Source: Pseudomonadales bacterium (GTDB lineage Bacteria > Pseudomonadota > Gammaproteobacteria > Pseudomonadales > Ketobacteraceae). From it: 64,000 bases of DNA. The translations under genes were made by a program, and so were the position numbers. The DNA is taken from contig JAGUVW010000011.1 of the NCBI GenBank assembly GCA_020062665.1, positions 124,001 through 188,000 of the forward strand, given 5' to 3'. Shown here in pieces: positions 42,019-51,298 of this stretch. Under the pieces are notes generated by a model that was given only the letters and a program-made list of their open reading frames with translations, did not search any database and was not told the DNA's origin. How positions within the stretch are numbered: position 1 is the first letter of the stretch; each line of letters starts with the position of its first letter.

Positions 42019-43782
42019 TTATTGGGTTGCAGCTGTCAGTGGCCCATGAATCACTTGCAGCGCAGCAAAGCGTCGCTGTGACGGCGGCAACGCCGGTGCG
42101 ATCAGGCTGCCCGCGCCGACACTGGCCAGCCGTTGCGGGTCAATACGATTGTCAGCCAGAAAATCACGGATCACCTGTGCACGCTCACGGCTGAGGCGCG
42201 CATTCACCGCACCGGTGCCACTTTCATCGGCATAACCAGTGATCACGATCTGCAGTGTCGCAACATCCAATGTCTGCGCCAGTGCGATCAGCTGGTTGAG
42301 CTGGGCCAGCACTGCGGCAGCCTCGCGGATGGCATCGTCCGTCAGTTGCGCGGAATTTTCCTCGAACAGAAAGCGCGTGCGCTGAATGTCATTAACGCGC
42401 TGCTGAAAGGTGGCGATGTCCTGCACGCGCTGATCCGGCGCTGGCAACAGGGTCACGGCACGGGTGTCGATACGGGGCGCCAGTTTTGCCAGCCAGGTAT
42501 CGGCCTGAATCTGTTGCAGCTGTTGCGCCGACAGCGCGCCTTCCAGCACCAGCGTATCATTGTGCCAGCGGGCAACGGCACGGCTGCCGAATCCATAACG
42601 CCGCTCCAGATAGGGCAGCAGCAGATCCTCGGGCTGCATCGCCACACTGCGCGATTCGATCACCAGCCGCGCTCCGTCCTGCTGCAGCTGCGCCGGCAAG
42701 GGCTCCGCTCCCAGTGGCGTGAGTGTTTGCACATGCAGCGTGTCGCCGTGGCGACGGGTATCCAGCACCACGTGATCGCCGGATGCCAGCACCTGCTGCA
42801 TCAGTACCTGCTGTTGCTGCCCGACGCGCCAGTATTGCCAGCCCCATACGCACACTGCAGCTGTGAGCACGGCCAGCACTGTCCACGCCAGCCAGGGCCG
42901 TTGTGTGGTGCCGCGCGTCTGTTCCGTCAGACATTCCTGCAGCAGTACCGACGCTGGTTCGAATACGCTTCTGTCTCCGCTGAACTGCTCGAGCGGACGC
43001 GCAAACACGCGCTGAAACCGATCCAGCGTATCCTGTAACTGGCGCGCCAGCTGCGGCGGCGGATCGCCCAGCACCAATGCGGCAATCACCGCCTGCGGGC
43101 CGGCTTCGATCAGCAACTGATGTTCGCCGAAACGCACACGATTGAGCTGGGCGTCATCGCTGCGGGAACGGAACGAATCGCTGACAAAACTCTTGATGGC
43201 AGTGAGCATGGCCGACACCAGTTCCGGATCGCGGGCGTGCGAAGCGGCGTCGACATCGGCACGCGCTTCGGTGTGCAACAGAATGCCACTGTCGCGCTGG
43301 ATCAACAGCACTTGTTCCACCCGGTATTGCAGGGTTTTCAGCAACACGAACTGGCCGAACGGCATACCGGCGCGCCAGGCCTGCACGCGCCACCACAGCG
43401 CCTGCGGACTGATGCTGCGCTCCAGAACGCGATTGAGGGATTCCACCATGTCGGCCAGCGCGCTGCGCACGGCACTGCGGATGGATGGCCCGATGATGGG
43501 CGTGATGACCTGCACCAGCTTGTTGGGATCGCGGCGGATCGATGCATCCAGCATGTCGTCGATGGCGGGCGCCAGTGCATGCTGCACGCCCTTGTCACGC
43601 TGGCTGCGCAGATGAATGGCTTCTGCCAACACGTCTGCCACCTGTTGCGTGGTGTCGGCAGCCTGCAATTCACGAATGGTCCGCTCGTAATCCTTACCCA
43701 GAATCAGCGAACGCAGGCGCGCCACGTCATCATTCGACGCGGGGTTGGATGCGGATTTCTTGCTGCGGGTTTTGCTCTCCAT
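42019..43782 (-). CDS. Membrane-anchored OmpA-domain protein with large cytosolic N-terminal part
   Basis: This 587-residue protein has no signal peptide. Residues 1-295 are predicted cytosolic: a charged helical part (20-125), then residues about 145-265 whose pattern (VEQVLLIQRDSGILL, DPELVSAMLTAIKSF, VRFGEHQLLIEAGP, then a helix) recalls longin/roadblock-type domains. One membrane helix follows (about 297-318). The periplasmic part has two BON-like stretches (about 325-450), with a typical DTLVLEGALS, and a C-terminal OmpA/MotB peptidoglycan-binding domain (about 465-587; ITGYADESG...NARLSRERAQ). The plan suits a protein linking the cell wall to the cytosolic GTPase encoded 37 bases downstream. 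The longin/roadblock call is inference from pattern only. Confidence 0.82.
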   Translation of the reverse strand: MESKTRSKKSASNPASNDDVARLRSLILGKDYERTIRELQAADTTQQVADVLAEAIHLRSQRDKGVQHALAPAIDDMLDASIRRDPNKLVQVITPIIGPSIRSAVRSALADMVESLNRVLERSISPQALWWRVQAWRAGMPFGQFVLLKTLQYRVEQVLLIQRDSGILLHTEARADVDAASHARDPELVSAMLTAIKSFVSDSFRSRSDDAQLNRVRFGEHQLLIEAGPQAVIAALVLGDPPPQLARQLQDTLDRFQRVFARPLEQFSGDRSVFEPASVLLQECLTEQTRGTTQRPWLAWTVLAVLTAAVCVWGWQYWRVGQQQQVLMQQVLASGDHVVLDTRRHGDTLHVQTLTPLGAEPLPAQLQQDGARLVIESRSVAMQPEDLLLPYLERRYGFGSRAVARWHNDTLVLEGALSAQQLQQIQADTWLAKLAPRIDTRAVTLLPAPDQRVQDIATFQQRVNDIQRTRFLFEENSAQLTDDAIREAAAVLAQLNQLIALAQTLDVATLQIVITGYADESGTGAVNARLSRERAQVIRDFLADNRIDPQRLASVGAGSLIAPALPPSQRRFAALQVIHGPLTAATQ

Positions 43783-43795
43783 CGCAGCGGCTCCT

Positions 43796-44359
43796 TCAGC
43801 CGTCCTGATTCAGTTCCGTGGCCATGCGATCAAGCAGCGACGCCAGCGTCTTGCGATCAGCCTTGCTGTCGCGCAGTTCCAGGCGGGTCTGGGTCAGTTG
43901 CTCCATCAGTTCGCGGGCGCGATTGCCGATATGTTCGTTCAGTGTCGCCGCCATGTCCTGCAGTTGTTGTTCCAGCGTGACATCCCGCTGTTCGCTGGCA
44001 GTCTGAATTGACTGCAGACGCACATTCACATCATCGATATCGGTGGCCAGACGATTTTCCTGGCGCTGGTTGAGCTGTTCCACATGCTGCGCCAGCTCGT
44101 CCAGCCGGGCACTGAAATCACGCCGTGTCTGTTCCAGGTTCTGACTGAAACGCTGTGACAATTCTTCAAGCCGTTCAAGCATTTGCCGCTGCAGCGTGGT
44201 GATGCCGGCCTGCAGAAAACGCATCTGCTCGCCAAACAGCAAATCGCGGATTTCCGCCAGTTGCCGCTCGGCGACTGCGCTTGATGCAGAGAGTGAAACA
44301 TCTGGAATTTCAACGGTTTCGGCTTGAACAGCCAATGGGGAGTGCGAATTCTCGATCAT
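43796..44359 (-). CDS. Coiled-coil protein, first gene of the GTPase operon
   Basis: This 187-residue protein is predicted to be almost wholly helical coiled-coil from about residue 28 to 185, rich in Gln, Glu, Leu and Arg, with no membrane helix, signal or cysteine. I recognise no family beyond generic coiled-coils. It precedes the OmpA-domain gene by 13 bases, so the four genes likely form one transcript. It might be a scaffold or a regulator of the GTPase or the OmpA-domain protein. Confidence 0.75.
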   Translation of the reverse strand: MIENSHSPLAVQAETVEIPDVSLSASSAVAERQLAEIRDLLFGEQMRFLQAGITTLQRQMLERLEELSQRFSQNLEQTRRDFSARLDELAQHVEQLNQRQENRLATDIDDVNVRLQSIQTASEQRDVTLEQQLQDMAATLNEHIGNRARELMEQLTQTRLELRDSKADRKTLASLLDRMATELNQDG

Positions 44360-44565
44360 GCCAGCCTCCTGCCAATAGATTCCTTAGAGTTCAGATTATG
44401 AACACTTTCAAATAAGGATGGCAGAAAAACCTGCGTTGGCAACCAAACCGCTTTTTTTTCATCCCCTTACAAAATTTGTGCGCACCAAATGGGCGCTTTG
44501 AAAAAGTTGGTCTACTACTTATAGGGATGTGTTCGCATCACTTATGCATTTCAAGGAGCAACGGG

Positions 44566-45813
44566 ATGAAAACAAGAGCAATAAAGGCAGGATTTGCTGT
44601 TTCTGCATTGGCGCTGGCGGTGTCGCCGGCAATGGCGGCTGAGATCCGGATCGACGGCTTCGCGAACTTTGCCGCTGGACAAATGATAAGTGACAACGAC
44701 GAAGGATCCATGTACGGATACGACGACGATGTCAGATTCAACCAGGAATCCAGCTACGGTATCCAGTTCCGTGGCGACCTGCAGGAAAAGCTGTCCATTA
44801 CAGCCCAGATCGTCGGTAAGGGAGATGTAGAGGAATATGACGCCAAGGTTACCTGGGCTTATCTCAGCTATGAACTCACCGATGAGCTGACCGTCAAAAT
44901 CGGTCGCTCCCGCGTTCCCTACTTCATGTATTCCGACTTCCTGGATGTAGGCTATGCGTATCACTGGCTGCGTCCACCTGAGTCGGTCTACACCCTTGGG
45001 TTCGAAAACCAGGACGGTATAGTGCTGGAACACCTGACCGATCTGATGGGCTGGAGTTCGCGGTTAACTGTGATGGGAGGCCGTTCTGATTCCTCCGTCG
45101 TTGATGATGCCACTGGCGACACCTTGGATGTCAGCATCCGCAACCAGATGGGTGCTGCCTGGAGCATGAACCGTGATTGGTTCACCGCCCGGATAGCCTA
45201 CTTTGAATCACGTCTGCTGATTCCTAGTGATGCCACTGGCGTACTGGTGGACGGAGTGGAAACGTTCTACAACACCGCACTAGGCTTTTCCATCCCTGGC
45301 TATTCCACCGCAAGCCGCGATGCACTGCTTTCAACGCTGTCAAACGATCTGAATTTTGACGAGGACAAGGCGTCTTTCGCGGGTATCGGGTTCAGTGTCG
45401 ACTACCAGAACCTCATTGCATCCGCTGAATACACCATGGTCAGGGCCGATGAAACCCCGCTTTCTGATCGCAACAGCTGGTTTGTTTCCACTGGCTATCG
45501 CATCCAGAAATTCACGCCCTACATCACTTATGAGAAGTGGGATTTCAATACGCAAACCGACACCATCGAGGCGTTTGAACGCGCCGCCCCTGCAACCGGT
45601 ATTCCTTTGCTTGATGCTGGACGTGACGCTCTGCTCGACGGTTTGGAACTGGCTTTCACCAGCGAATCGAAAGATGCAGAAACCATTGGCGTTGGCGTTC
45701 GCTACGACTTCCATCCCTCGGCTGCACTCAAGGTGGAATACAATCAGCAGGACAACGAAACAACAGACCAAAAGCCGAAAGTCCTGGCTGCTGCCATTCA
45801 ACTGGTGTTCTAA
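44566..45813 (+). CDS. Outer-membrane porin-like beta-barrel
   Basis: This 415-residue protein has a clear signal peptide (ending AMAAE near residue 23) and alternating beta strands to a C-terminal phenylalanine, as in gram-negative barrels. It contains GRSRVPYFMYSDFLDVGYAYHWLRPPESVY, of the type seen in porins of marine gammaproteobacteria. An AAGGAG site precedes ATG 44566. TTGAAA (44498-44503) and TATAGG near 44520 could be its promoter, at low confidence. It is divergent from the coiled-coil/GTPase operon and is followed by a small binding protein gene. Its substrate is unknown; phosphate is a guess from the neighbour. Confidence 0.78.
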   Translation: MKTRAIKAGFAVSALALAVSPAMAAEIRIDGFANFAAGQMISDNDEGSMYGYDDDVRFNQESSYGIQFRGDLQEKLSITAQIVGKGDVEEYDAKVTWAYLSYELTDELTVKIGRSRVPYFMYSDFLDVGYAYHWLRPPESVYTLGFENQDGIVLEHLTDLMGWSSRLTVMGGRSDSSVVDDATGDTLDVSIRNQMGAAWSMNRDWFTARIAYFESRLLIPSDATGVLVDGVETFYNTALGFSIPGYSTASRDALLSTLSNDLNFDEDKASFAGIGFSVDYQNLIASAEYTMVRADETPLSDRNSWFVSTGYRIQKFTPYITYEKWDFNTQTDTIEAFERAAPATGIPLLDAGRDALLDGLELAFTSESKDAETIGVGVRYDFHPSAALKVEYNQQDNETTDQKPKVLAAAIQLVF

Positions 45814-45827
45814 GGGAGGATGCAGAC

Positions 45828-46250
45828 ATGAAAACATTGATTCGTAATCTGGTTTGCTCCTCCGTGTTCTGCGCATTGTCCGGCGTTGCATTCGCCGAAG
45901 TTGCAGTGATCGTGAATCCGGCCAACGCTGACACCATCACCAAGGACGACATCCAGAAAATCTATCTTGCCAAAACCAAAACCTTCCCCGGTGGCAAAAC
46001 CGCAATTCCCGTCGACCAGGCGGAAGGTTCCCCCGTGCGGGTAGAGTTCGTCTCCAAGGTGATCGAAAAGGATGAGGCTCAGATGAAATCCTACTGGTCC
46101 CGTCTGATTTTCACCGGCAAAGGTGTGCCGCCAAAAGTGGCCGCCAATGACGCCGAAGTGAAAGACATGGTGGCGCGCAACCCTGACGTGATCGGCTTCA
46201 TTGATGCCGGCTCCGTTGATGGCACTGTAAAGGTGGTAGGCACATTCTGA
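45828..46250 (+). CDS. PstS-like periplasmic small binding protein
   Basis: This 140-residue protein has a signal peptide (cleavage after VAFA near residue 23) and a single small domain like part of phosphate ABC transporter binding proteins. The segments IYLAKTKTFPGGKTAIPVDQ and ARNPDVIGFIDAGSVDG match this short PstS-like family. It is too short to be a full two-lobe binding protein. It follows the porin gene by 14 bases and ends in a strong terminator. There is no ABC permease nearby, so a sensory or accessory role is as likely as uptake. Confidence 0.8.
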   Translation: MKTLIRNLVCSSVFCALSGVAFAEVAVIVNPANADTITKDDIQKIYLAKTKTFPGGKTAIPVDQAEGSPVRVEFVSKVIEKDEAQMKSYWSRLIFTGKGVPPKVAANDAEVKDMVARNPDVIGFIDAGSVDGTVKVVGTF

Positions 46251-46293
46251 ATTTGCTTCCGACTTTTATCCTCTGAACACTTGAGCGTTTTGC

Positions 46294-46320
46294 AACCCCG
46301 GCCCTGGTGCCGGGGTTTTT
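46294..46320 (+). terminator. Rho-independent terminator of the porin/binding-protein pair
   Basis: A nine-base stem AACCCCGGC/GCCGGGGTT with a six-base loop runs into a T tract, about 44 bases after the stop codon. It abuts the stop of the converging pmbA. Confidence 0.9.
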
Positions 46321-47641
46321 ATTTGCCACCCACTTTCATCTGCTCCAGCAGGATCGAGCCGGTCTGAATGTTGCCGCGACGGTCGATGTCGTCGCCCACG
46401 CCTACGATGTTCGCCAGCATGTCCTTCAGATTGCCGGCGATGGTGATTTCGGATACCGGAAACTGGATCGCGCCGTTTTCCACCCAGAAACCTGCCGCGC
46501 CACGGGAATAGTGGCCGCTGACGATGTTTACGCCCTGCCCCATCACATCCGTTACCAGTAATCCACGATCCATATGGCGGAGCAATTCCGGTAGTGAGTG
46601 AGTCGATGTGCAGCGCAGATTGCGCACACCACCGGCGTTAGCGGTGCTGTGAAGGCCGAGCTTGCGGGCGGAATAGGTGCCGAGCACGTAGCTTTCCAGC
46701 ACGCCATCGCGCACGAAATACTGCTCCCGCGTGGGCAGGCCATCGCCGTCCACCGGAGCGCTACCAGTTTCGCCGCGCAGGCGCGGATGTTCCGACACGC
46801 TCATCCAGTCCGGCATCACGTGCTTGCCGAGTGCGTTTTCCAGAAACGAGGCGTGGCGATACAGGCTGCCGCCGGAAATGGCGTTGATCAGATGGCCCAG
46901 CAAGCCACCGGAAATTTCTGCCGCGAACAGCACGGGCACCGTACAGGTGGAGACGCTGCGGCTGCCCAAACGACGGGAGGCCCGCTCCGCTGCTTTCAAA
47001 CCGATGCTGTCGACGTCGGGCAGACGCGCGGCGTTGCGATGGCTGAACGACCAGCCGCCCCGCTCCATGCGATCGCCCTGCTGAGCGATGAGCGCACAGC
47101 TGAGGGAATGGCGGGTCTGCGGATAGGCGACGATGAGGCCGTGGCTGTTACCATAGGCGCGCAGGGATTCCACGCTGGCCACGGTGGCGCCATCGCTGTT
47201 GCAGATGGAGGGCTGATTGAGTCCGGCGGCTTCGCACTGGCGCGCCATGGCGATGGCCTGTTCCGGCGTGAGTTCGCGGGGATGGTGCAAATCCAGATCG
47301 GGAATGTCGGTGGCCATCAGGGCCGCGTCCGCCAGTCCGCTGCAGGGATCTTCCGCCGTGAAATGGGCGATGTCGAGGGCGGCCTGCACGGTGCGGCGGA
47401 TGGCGTCGTCGCCAAAATCCGTGCTGGAGGCATGACCCTTGCGCTGGCCCAGGTACACCGTGACGGAAAAGCCGTGATTGCGGGTGAGCTCGAAGGTATC
47501 CACCTCGCCATGACGCACCGACGCCACCATACCCTGATCCTGATACACCCCCACTTCCGCTGTGGCCCCCGCTGTTTGTGCCAGTTCCAGCGCCAGGGCG
47601 ATTTTGTCCTGCAGGGTTGTGCGGGTGTGGGTCATGCTCAT
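46319..47641 (-). CDS. pmbA: PmbA (TldE), partner of the TldD protease
   Basis: This 440-residue protein is the non-catalytic half of the TldD/TldE metalloprotease, which trims unfolded peptides and modified peptides such as microcin B17. The TldE family segments SGGLLGHLINAISGGSLYR and EQYFVRDGVL...YSARKLG are present, and the HEXXXH motif is properly absent. The gene is divergent from darP (83-base gap), a conserved pairing in Gammaproteobacteria. tldD is 2 kb further on. Confidence 0.94.
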   Translation of the reverse strand: MSMTHTRTTLQDKIALALELAQTAGATAEVGVYQDQGMVASVRHGEVDTFELTRNHGFSVTVYLGQRKGHASSTDFGDDAIRRTVQAALDIAHFTAEDPCSGLADAALMATDIPDLDLHHPRELTPEQAIAMARQCEAAGLNQPSICNSDGATVASVESLRAYGNSHGLIVAYPQTRHSLSCALIAQQGDRMERGGWSFSHRNAARLPDVDSIGLKAAERASRRLGSRSVSTCTVPVLFAAEISGGLLGHLINAISGGSLYRHASFLENALGKHVMPDWMSVSEHPRLRGETGSAPVDGDGLPTREQYFVRDGVLESYVLGTYSARKLGLHSTANAGGVRNLRCTSTHSLPELLRHMDRGLLVTDVMGQGVNIVSGHYSRGAAGFWVENGAIQFPVSEITIAGNLKDMLANIVGVGDDIDRRGNIQTGSILLEQMKVGGK

Positions 47642-47724
47642 GGATCGGCGTGCCTCGGCCAGTGGGAGTGATATGGTATGATAGCGGATTATCTTCTGAC
47701 CGGTTTACCGACGCGCCCTTTCCC

Positions 47725-48264
47725 ATGATTGATTTCGACGATAGCTATTCCCAGGATGATGACACCGGACGCCCGAGCAAGGGGCAGCTGAAACGTGAGA
47801 CCGAGCGCCTGCAGAAAATCGGTGAGCGGCTGCTGGGGTTGTCCGACGCCCAACTGGCCAAACTGCCACTGACCGACAAACTGATCGCCGCGCTGGAGGA
47901 AGCCAAGCGCATCAAGCCCAACAGCGAGGCGATTCGCCGCCACAAGCAGTACATCGGCAAGATCATCCGCGAGGCGGATACCGCCACTATCGAAGAACGG
48001 ATCGACGAGTTCGACAGTTCCCACCAATTGAATACGCGCCATTTCCACGATCTGGAAAATCTGCGGGATGAGCTGATCAACGGCGACAACGCGGCTATCG
48101 GCGCGCTGATTACCCGCTTTCCCCAGGTGGACTCACAGAAACTGCGGCAGCTGGTGCGCAACGCGAAGAAAGAGCACGATCACAACCTCGCCCACCCGGA
48201 AAAATCCGACAAAACCCAGAGCCGGAAGTTGTTCCGCTATTTGCGGGAGTTGAGCGAGGCGTGA
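47725..48264 (+). CDS. darP: DarP (YjgA), 50S ribosome assembly factor
   Basis: This 179-residue, highly charged helical protein matches YjgA/DarP, a factor that binds late 50S precursors and helps peptidyl-transferase centre maturation. The segments SKGQLKRETERLQKIGERLL and RRHKQYIGKIIRE are family hallmarks. ATG 47725 fits the family. It is divergent from pmbA. Confidence 0.93.
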   Translation: MIDFDDSYSQDDDTGRPSKGQLKRETERLQKIGERLLGLSDAQLAKLPLTDKLIAALEEAKRIKPNSEAIRRHKQYIGKIIREADTATIEERIDEFDSSHQLNTRHFHDLENLRDELINGDNAAIGALITRFPQVDSQKLRQLVRNAKKEHDHNLAHPEKSDKTQSRKLFRYLRELSEA

Positions 48265-48277
48265 CGGCCAATCCGCT

Positions 48278-49615
48278 TCAGTAGTTGTAAGCTTTCAGCG
48301 ACGGCAGCAGGGCGTCGGCCCAGGGTTGCTCCGGATCGTGATCCGGTGGAAATTCACCGGCGGCCACGAAATACTGCCCGTCCCCCGCAATGAAATCGAA
48401 CGCGCTGAACCCGAAATCCGCATCGAAAATCTGCCCCAGCTCACCCACCTTGTAGCGGGAACGGCTGATCACGTCCTGCTGCACCAGGGTGCCCTGGCCG
48501 TTGTAGCGGCTGACGCTGAAGTTATCCACCACATTCAGGCCCAGCACACCACGCACCAACGCCGGCACCGCACTGCGCACATTGTGCAGGATCAGGATAT
48601 TACCGCTGCCATCCAGCCGCGCGCCCATCATGTGCAATCCACCACTGCCCATGCCGACACCACCGGCGGGGACTTCCTTCTGCCACTGCTGGGTACCGTT
48701 CACGCCCACCCGGCTCATGAACACCTTGCCGCTCAGGCGGTTTTCTTCCATCTGCAGGTAGCTGCTGTCGTCGAACGCCTGCAGCCGGACGTACTCGATT
48801 TCCCGCTCCAGCGTGCGGCGGCGCTCCAGACTGCCCTGGGCGTTGAAATGCAGAAACTGCGTGCGCACCACAGCATCCGCGCCTGTCACATTGGCGGACA
48901 CCACCCGCGTGTCGCCCACGGATTCGATGGCCTGCAGAGAGGGCCGGCTTTCCTGGGTCTCGCTCCACTGCCAGAGCGGCGTGCCATCGCTGTCGAATGC
49001 CAGCACCTGCCAATCGTTGTTCACCGCGTAGCTGAAGGTGAGCCGCGCCTGCCCATCCAGATCACCATGACGCAAATGCAGCGCACGGGTGACGCCAGGG
49101 AGTTCGCTTTCCCAGATCAGCTCGCCATCGGGATGTATGCAGCGCAGGTGAACGATGCCACTGCTGTCGCCGGTGAAACAGATGCGGTCGCCCGCTGCCG
49201 CCACCAGCGTGACGTTGGGATAACCGAGATCGTTCCAGCGAATGCGATGCTGCAGCGTGTCATCCGCCGCGAAATGAAAGAATTCCCGGCCGCCGGTATC
49301 CACCAGAGTAGCGTCGTCAGCCATGGCATAGGCACCGATCACACCGATACCCGGCTCGCTCATGGCATGAGCATCCTGTGCCTGCACCGCGCCATCGTTC
49401 ACCCGCCGGTAGTGCAGCTGGCCTTGGTGGTGCCAGGCCATCACCACATCGCCATCCTGCTGTTGTCGCATGCCAAGAAAATCCCGCGCCAGGGAATCGG
49501 TAAAACTGCTGTTCCACTGGGGCGATTTGATCGGCGCGTTGTTGTTACTGCAGGCGGAAAGGGTGAGCGTGGCAAAAGTGGCGAACAGAAAAGATGCTGC
49601 GCTGTGAACACGCAT
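48278..49615 (-). CDS. Lipoprotein of unknown function with beta-propeller-like repeats
   Basis: This 445-residue protein has a lipoprotein signal with lipobox LSAC near residue 21. It then shows repeated short beta-strand units ending in WQWSE-, WQKE- and IWESE-type segments, such as GDRICFTGDSSGIVHLRCIHPDGELIWES. That pattern resembles PQQ-like/WD-like propellers. I do not recognise a named family. It lies between darP (converging) and tldD (upstream on the same strand, 183-base gap with no clear signal other than an A/T-rich stretch near 49715). It could be an outer-membrane surface or assembly lipoprotein. Confidence 0.7.
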   Translation of the reverse strand: MRVHSAASFLFATFATLTLSACSNNNAPIKSPQWNSSFTDSLARDFLGMRQQQDGDVVMAWHHQGQLHYRRVNDGAVQAQDAHAMSEPGIGVIGAYAMADDATLVDTGGREFFHFAADDTLQHRIRWNDLGYPNVTLVAAAGDRICFTGDSSGIVHLRCIHPDGELIWESELPGVTRALHLRHGDLDGQARLTFSYAVNNDWQVLAFDSDGTPLWQWSETQESRPSLQAIESVGDTRVVSANVTGADAVVRTQFLHFNAQGSLERRRTLEREIEYVRLQAFDDSSYLQMEENRLSGKVFMSRVGVNGTQQWQKEVPAGGVGMGSGGLHMMGARLDGSGNILILHNVRSAVPALVRGVLGLNVVDNFSVSRYNGQGTLVQQDVISRSRYKVGELGQIFDADFGFSAFDFIAGDGQYFVAAGEFPPDHDPEQPWADALLPSLKAYNY

Positions 49616-49798
49616 GGTACGTCCTCCGTGACGCGATTGAGTGGAGGCCGCAGGCTAGCAACCGGTTTTGTGCGCTGTCCATGGGTGGGCGGCGAACTGC
49701 GCAACCGCTCGTCATTTTAATAATGGTAAAAGCGTTCGATGTGGACAGCCGCCGCGATCGCTGACCGATCTGGAAAATGTTGGTGGAAACGGCAGCGC

Positions 49799-51244
49799 TC
49801 AGCGTGTGCCGCCGACCGTCAGTTCGTCCACTTTCAACGTGGGCTGGCCGACACCCACCGGCACGGACTGGCCATCCTTGCCACAGGTGCCCACACCGCG
49901 ATCCAGCGCCAGATCATGGCCCAGCATGGACACTTTCGACAGCACCTCGGGCCCGTTGCCGATCAGCGTGGCGCCCTTCACCGGCCGGGTGATTTTGCCG
50001 TCTTCGATCAGATAGGCCTCGCTGGCGGCAAAGGTGAATTTTCCCGAGGTGATGTCCACCTGACCGCCGCCGAAATTCACCGCGTACAGACCTTTCTTTA
50101 CGGAGCGGATGATGTCAGCGGGATCATCCTTGCCGGCGAGCAGGTAGGTGTTGGTCATGCGCGGCATCGGCAGATGCGCGTAGGATTCGCGGCGGCCATT
50201 GCCGGTGAGCGGTTGCCCCATCAGGCGGGCGTTGAGTTTGTCCTGCATGTAGCGCTGCAGCACGCCGTTTTCCACCAGCACCGTGTGGGCCGTGGGCGTT
50301 CCTTCATCGTCCATTGACAGGGAGCCGCGCAGATCCGGCAGCGTGCCGTCATCGACGATGGTGCACAGCGGCGACGCCACCAGCGTGCCAACGCGGCCGG
50401 AATAATTCGACGTCTTCTTGCGGTTGAAATCCCCTTCCAGGCCGTGGCCCACCGCTTCATGCAGCAGCACACCGGGCCAACCGGCACCTACCACCACCGG
50501 CATGGTGCCAGCGGGAGCGTCGTCGGCGTCCAGATTCACTTGCGCCATGCGCACGGCTTCGTTCGCGTAGAAACGCAACGTCGCGTCGTCGAACATGGTG
50601 TAATCCCGGCGCGCGCCTCCACCACAGGCACCGCGTTCACGCCGGCCATCCTGCTGCAGAATCACTGACACGTTGAGTCGCACCAGCGGTCGGATGTCTG
50701 CTGCCAGGGTGCCGTCGCTGGCCACCACCAGAATCTGCTGCCAGGAGCCGGCCAGGGACACATTCACATCCTCCACACGGGGATCGGCGGCGCGGGCATA
50801 ACGATCGGCCCGCTGCAGCAATTCCACTTTCTGTTCGCGGCTGAGGGAATCCAGCGGGCTGAGTCCGGCATACAGCGGCGACACCGCAATCCCCTGCACC
50901 GGCACGCTCTTGCTGGCATTGCCTCTGGCGATGGTGGACGCTGCGGTGGCCGCCTGGGCGATGGCGGGAAAATCGATCTGGTCGGAATAGGAAAAGCCGG
51001 ATTTCTCGCCGCTCACCGCGCGCACGCCGACGCCACTGGTGACGCTGTAGCTGCCGTCCTTGACGCCACTTTCTTCCAGCGTCCACGACTCGCTGATCAC
51101 ATGCTGGAAATACAGGTCGGCATAATCGGCGCCCTTGCCCAGCATGCCGTCCATCACCTTGCCCAGCAGCGCGGTGTCGAGGCCGTTGTTGTGCAGAAAG
51201 AAGCGGGAGACCGATGTGAGAGTGTCAGAGGAAGCAGCGGACAT
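49799..51244 (-). CDS. tldD: TldD metalloprotease
   Basis: This 481-residue protein is the catalytic half of TldD/TldE. The metal motif HEAVGH runs into GLEGDFNRK near residue 260, and the family segment [14 protein letters not shown] is present. It is full length. The stop is 183 bases from the lipoprotein gene, and the nitrilase-fold gene lies 54 bases upstream. Confidence 0.96.
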   Translation of the reverse strand: MSAASSDTLTSVSRFFLHNNGLDTALLGKVMDGMLGKGADYADLYFQHVISESWTLEESGVKDGSYSVTSGVGVRAVSGEKSGFSYSDQIDFPAIAQAATAASTIARGNASKSVPVQGIAVSPLYAGLSPLDSLSREQKVELLQRADRYARAADPRVEDVNVSLAGSWQQILVVASDGTLAADIRPLVRLNVSVILQQDGRRERGACGGGARRDYTMFDDATLRFYANEAVRMAQVNLDADDAPAGTMPVVVGAGWPGVLLHEAVGHGLEGDFNRKKTSNYSGRVGTLVASPLCTIVDDGTLPDLRGSLSMDDEGTPTAHTVLVENGVLQRYMQDKLNARLMGQPLTGNGRRESYAHLPMPRMTNTYLLAGKDDPADIIRSVKKGLYAVNFGGGQVDITSGKFTFAASEAYLIEDGKITRPVKGATLIGNGPEVLSKVSMLGHDLALDRGVGTCGKDGQSVPVGVGQPTLKVDELTVGGTR

Positions 51245-51298
51245 GCGGGATATTACTCGCGTCAGGAATCAGCAACGATTCTGCTGAGAATAGCAGCT

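Noticed and set aside
44360-46260. Porin region as a horizontally acquired island because it looks slightly A+T-richer
   Set aside because: The shift is small by eye, no mobility genes or repeats flank it, and beta-barrel genes often differ in composition.
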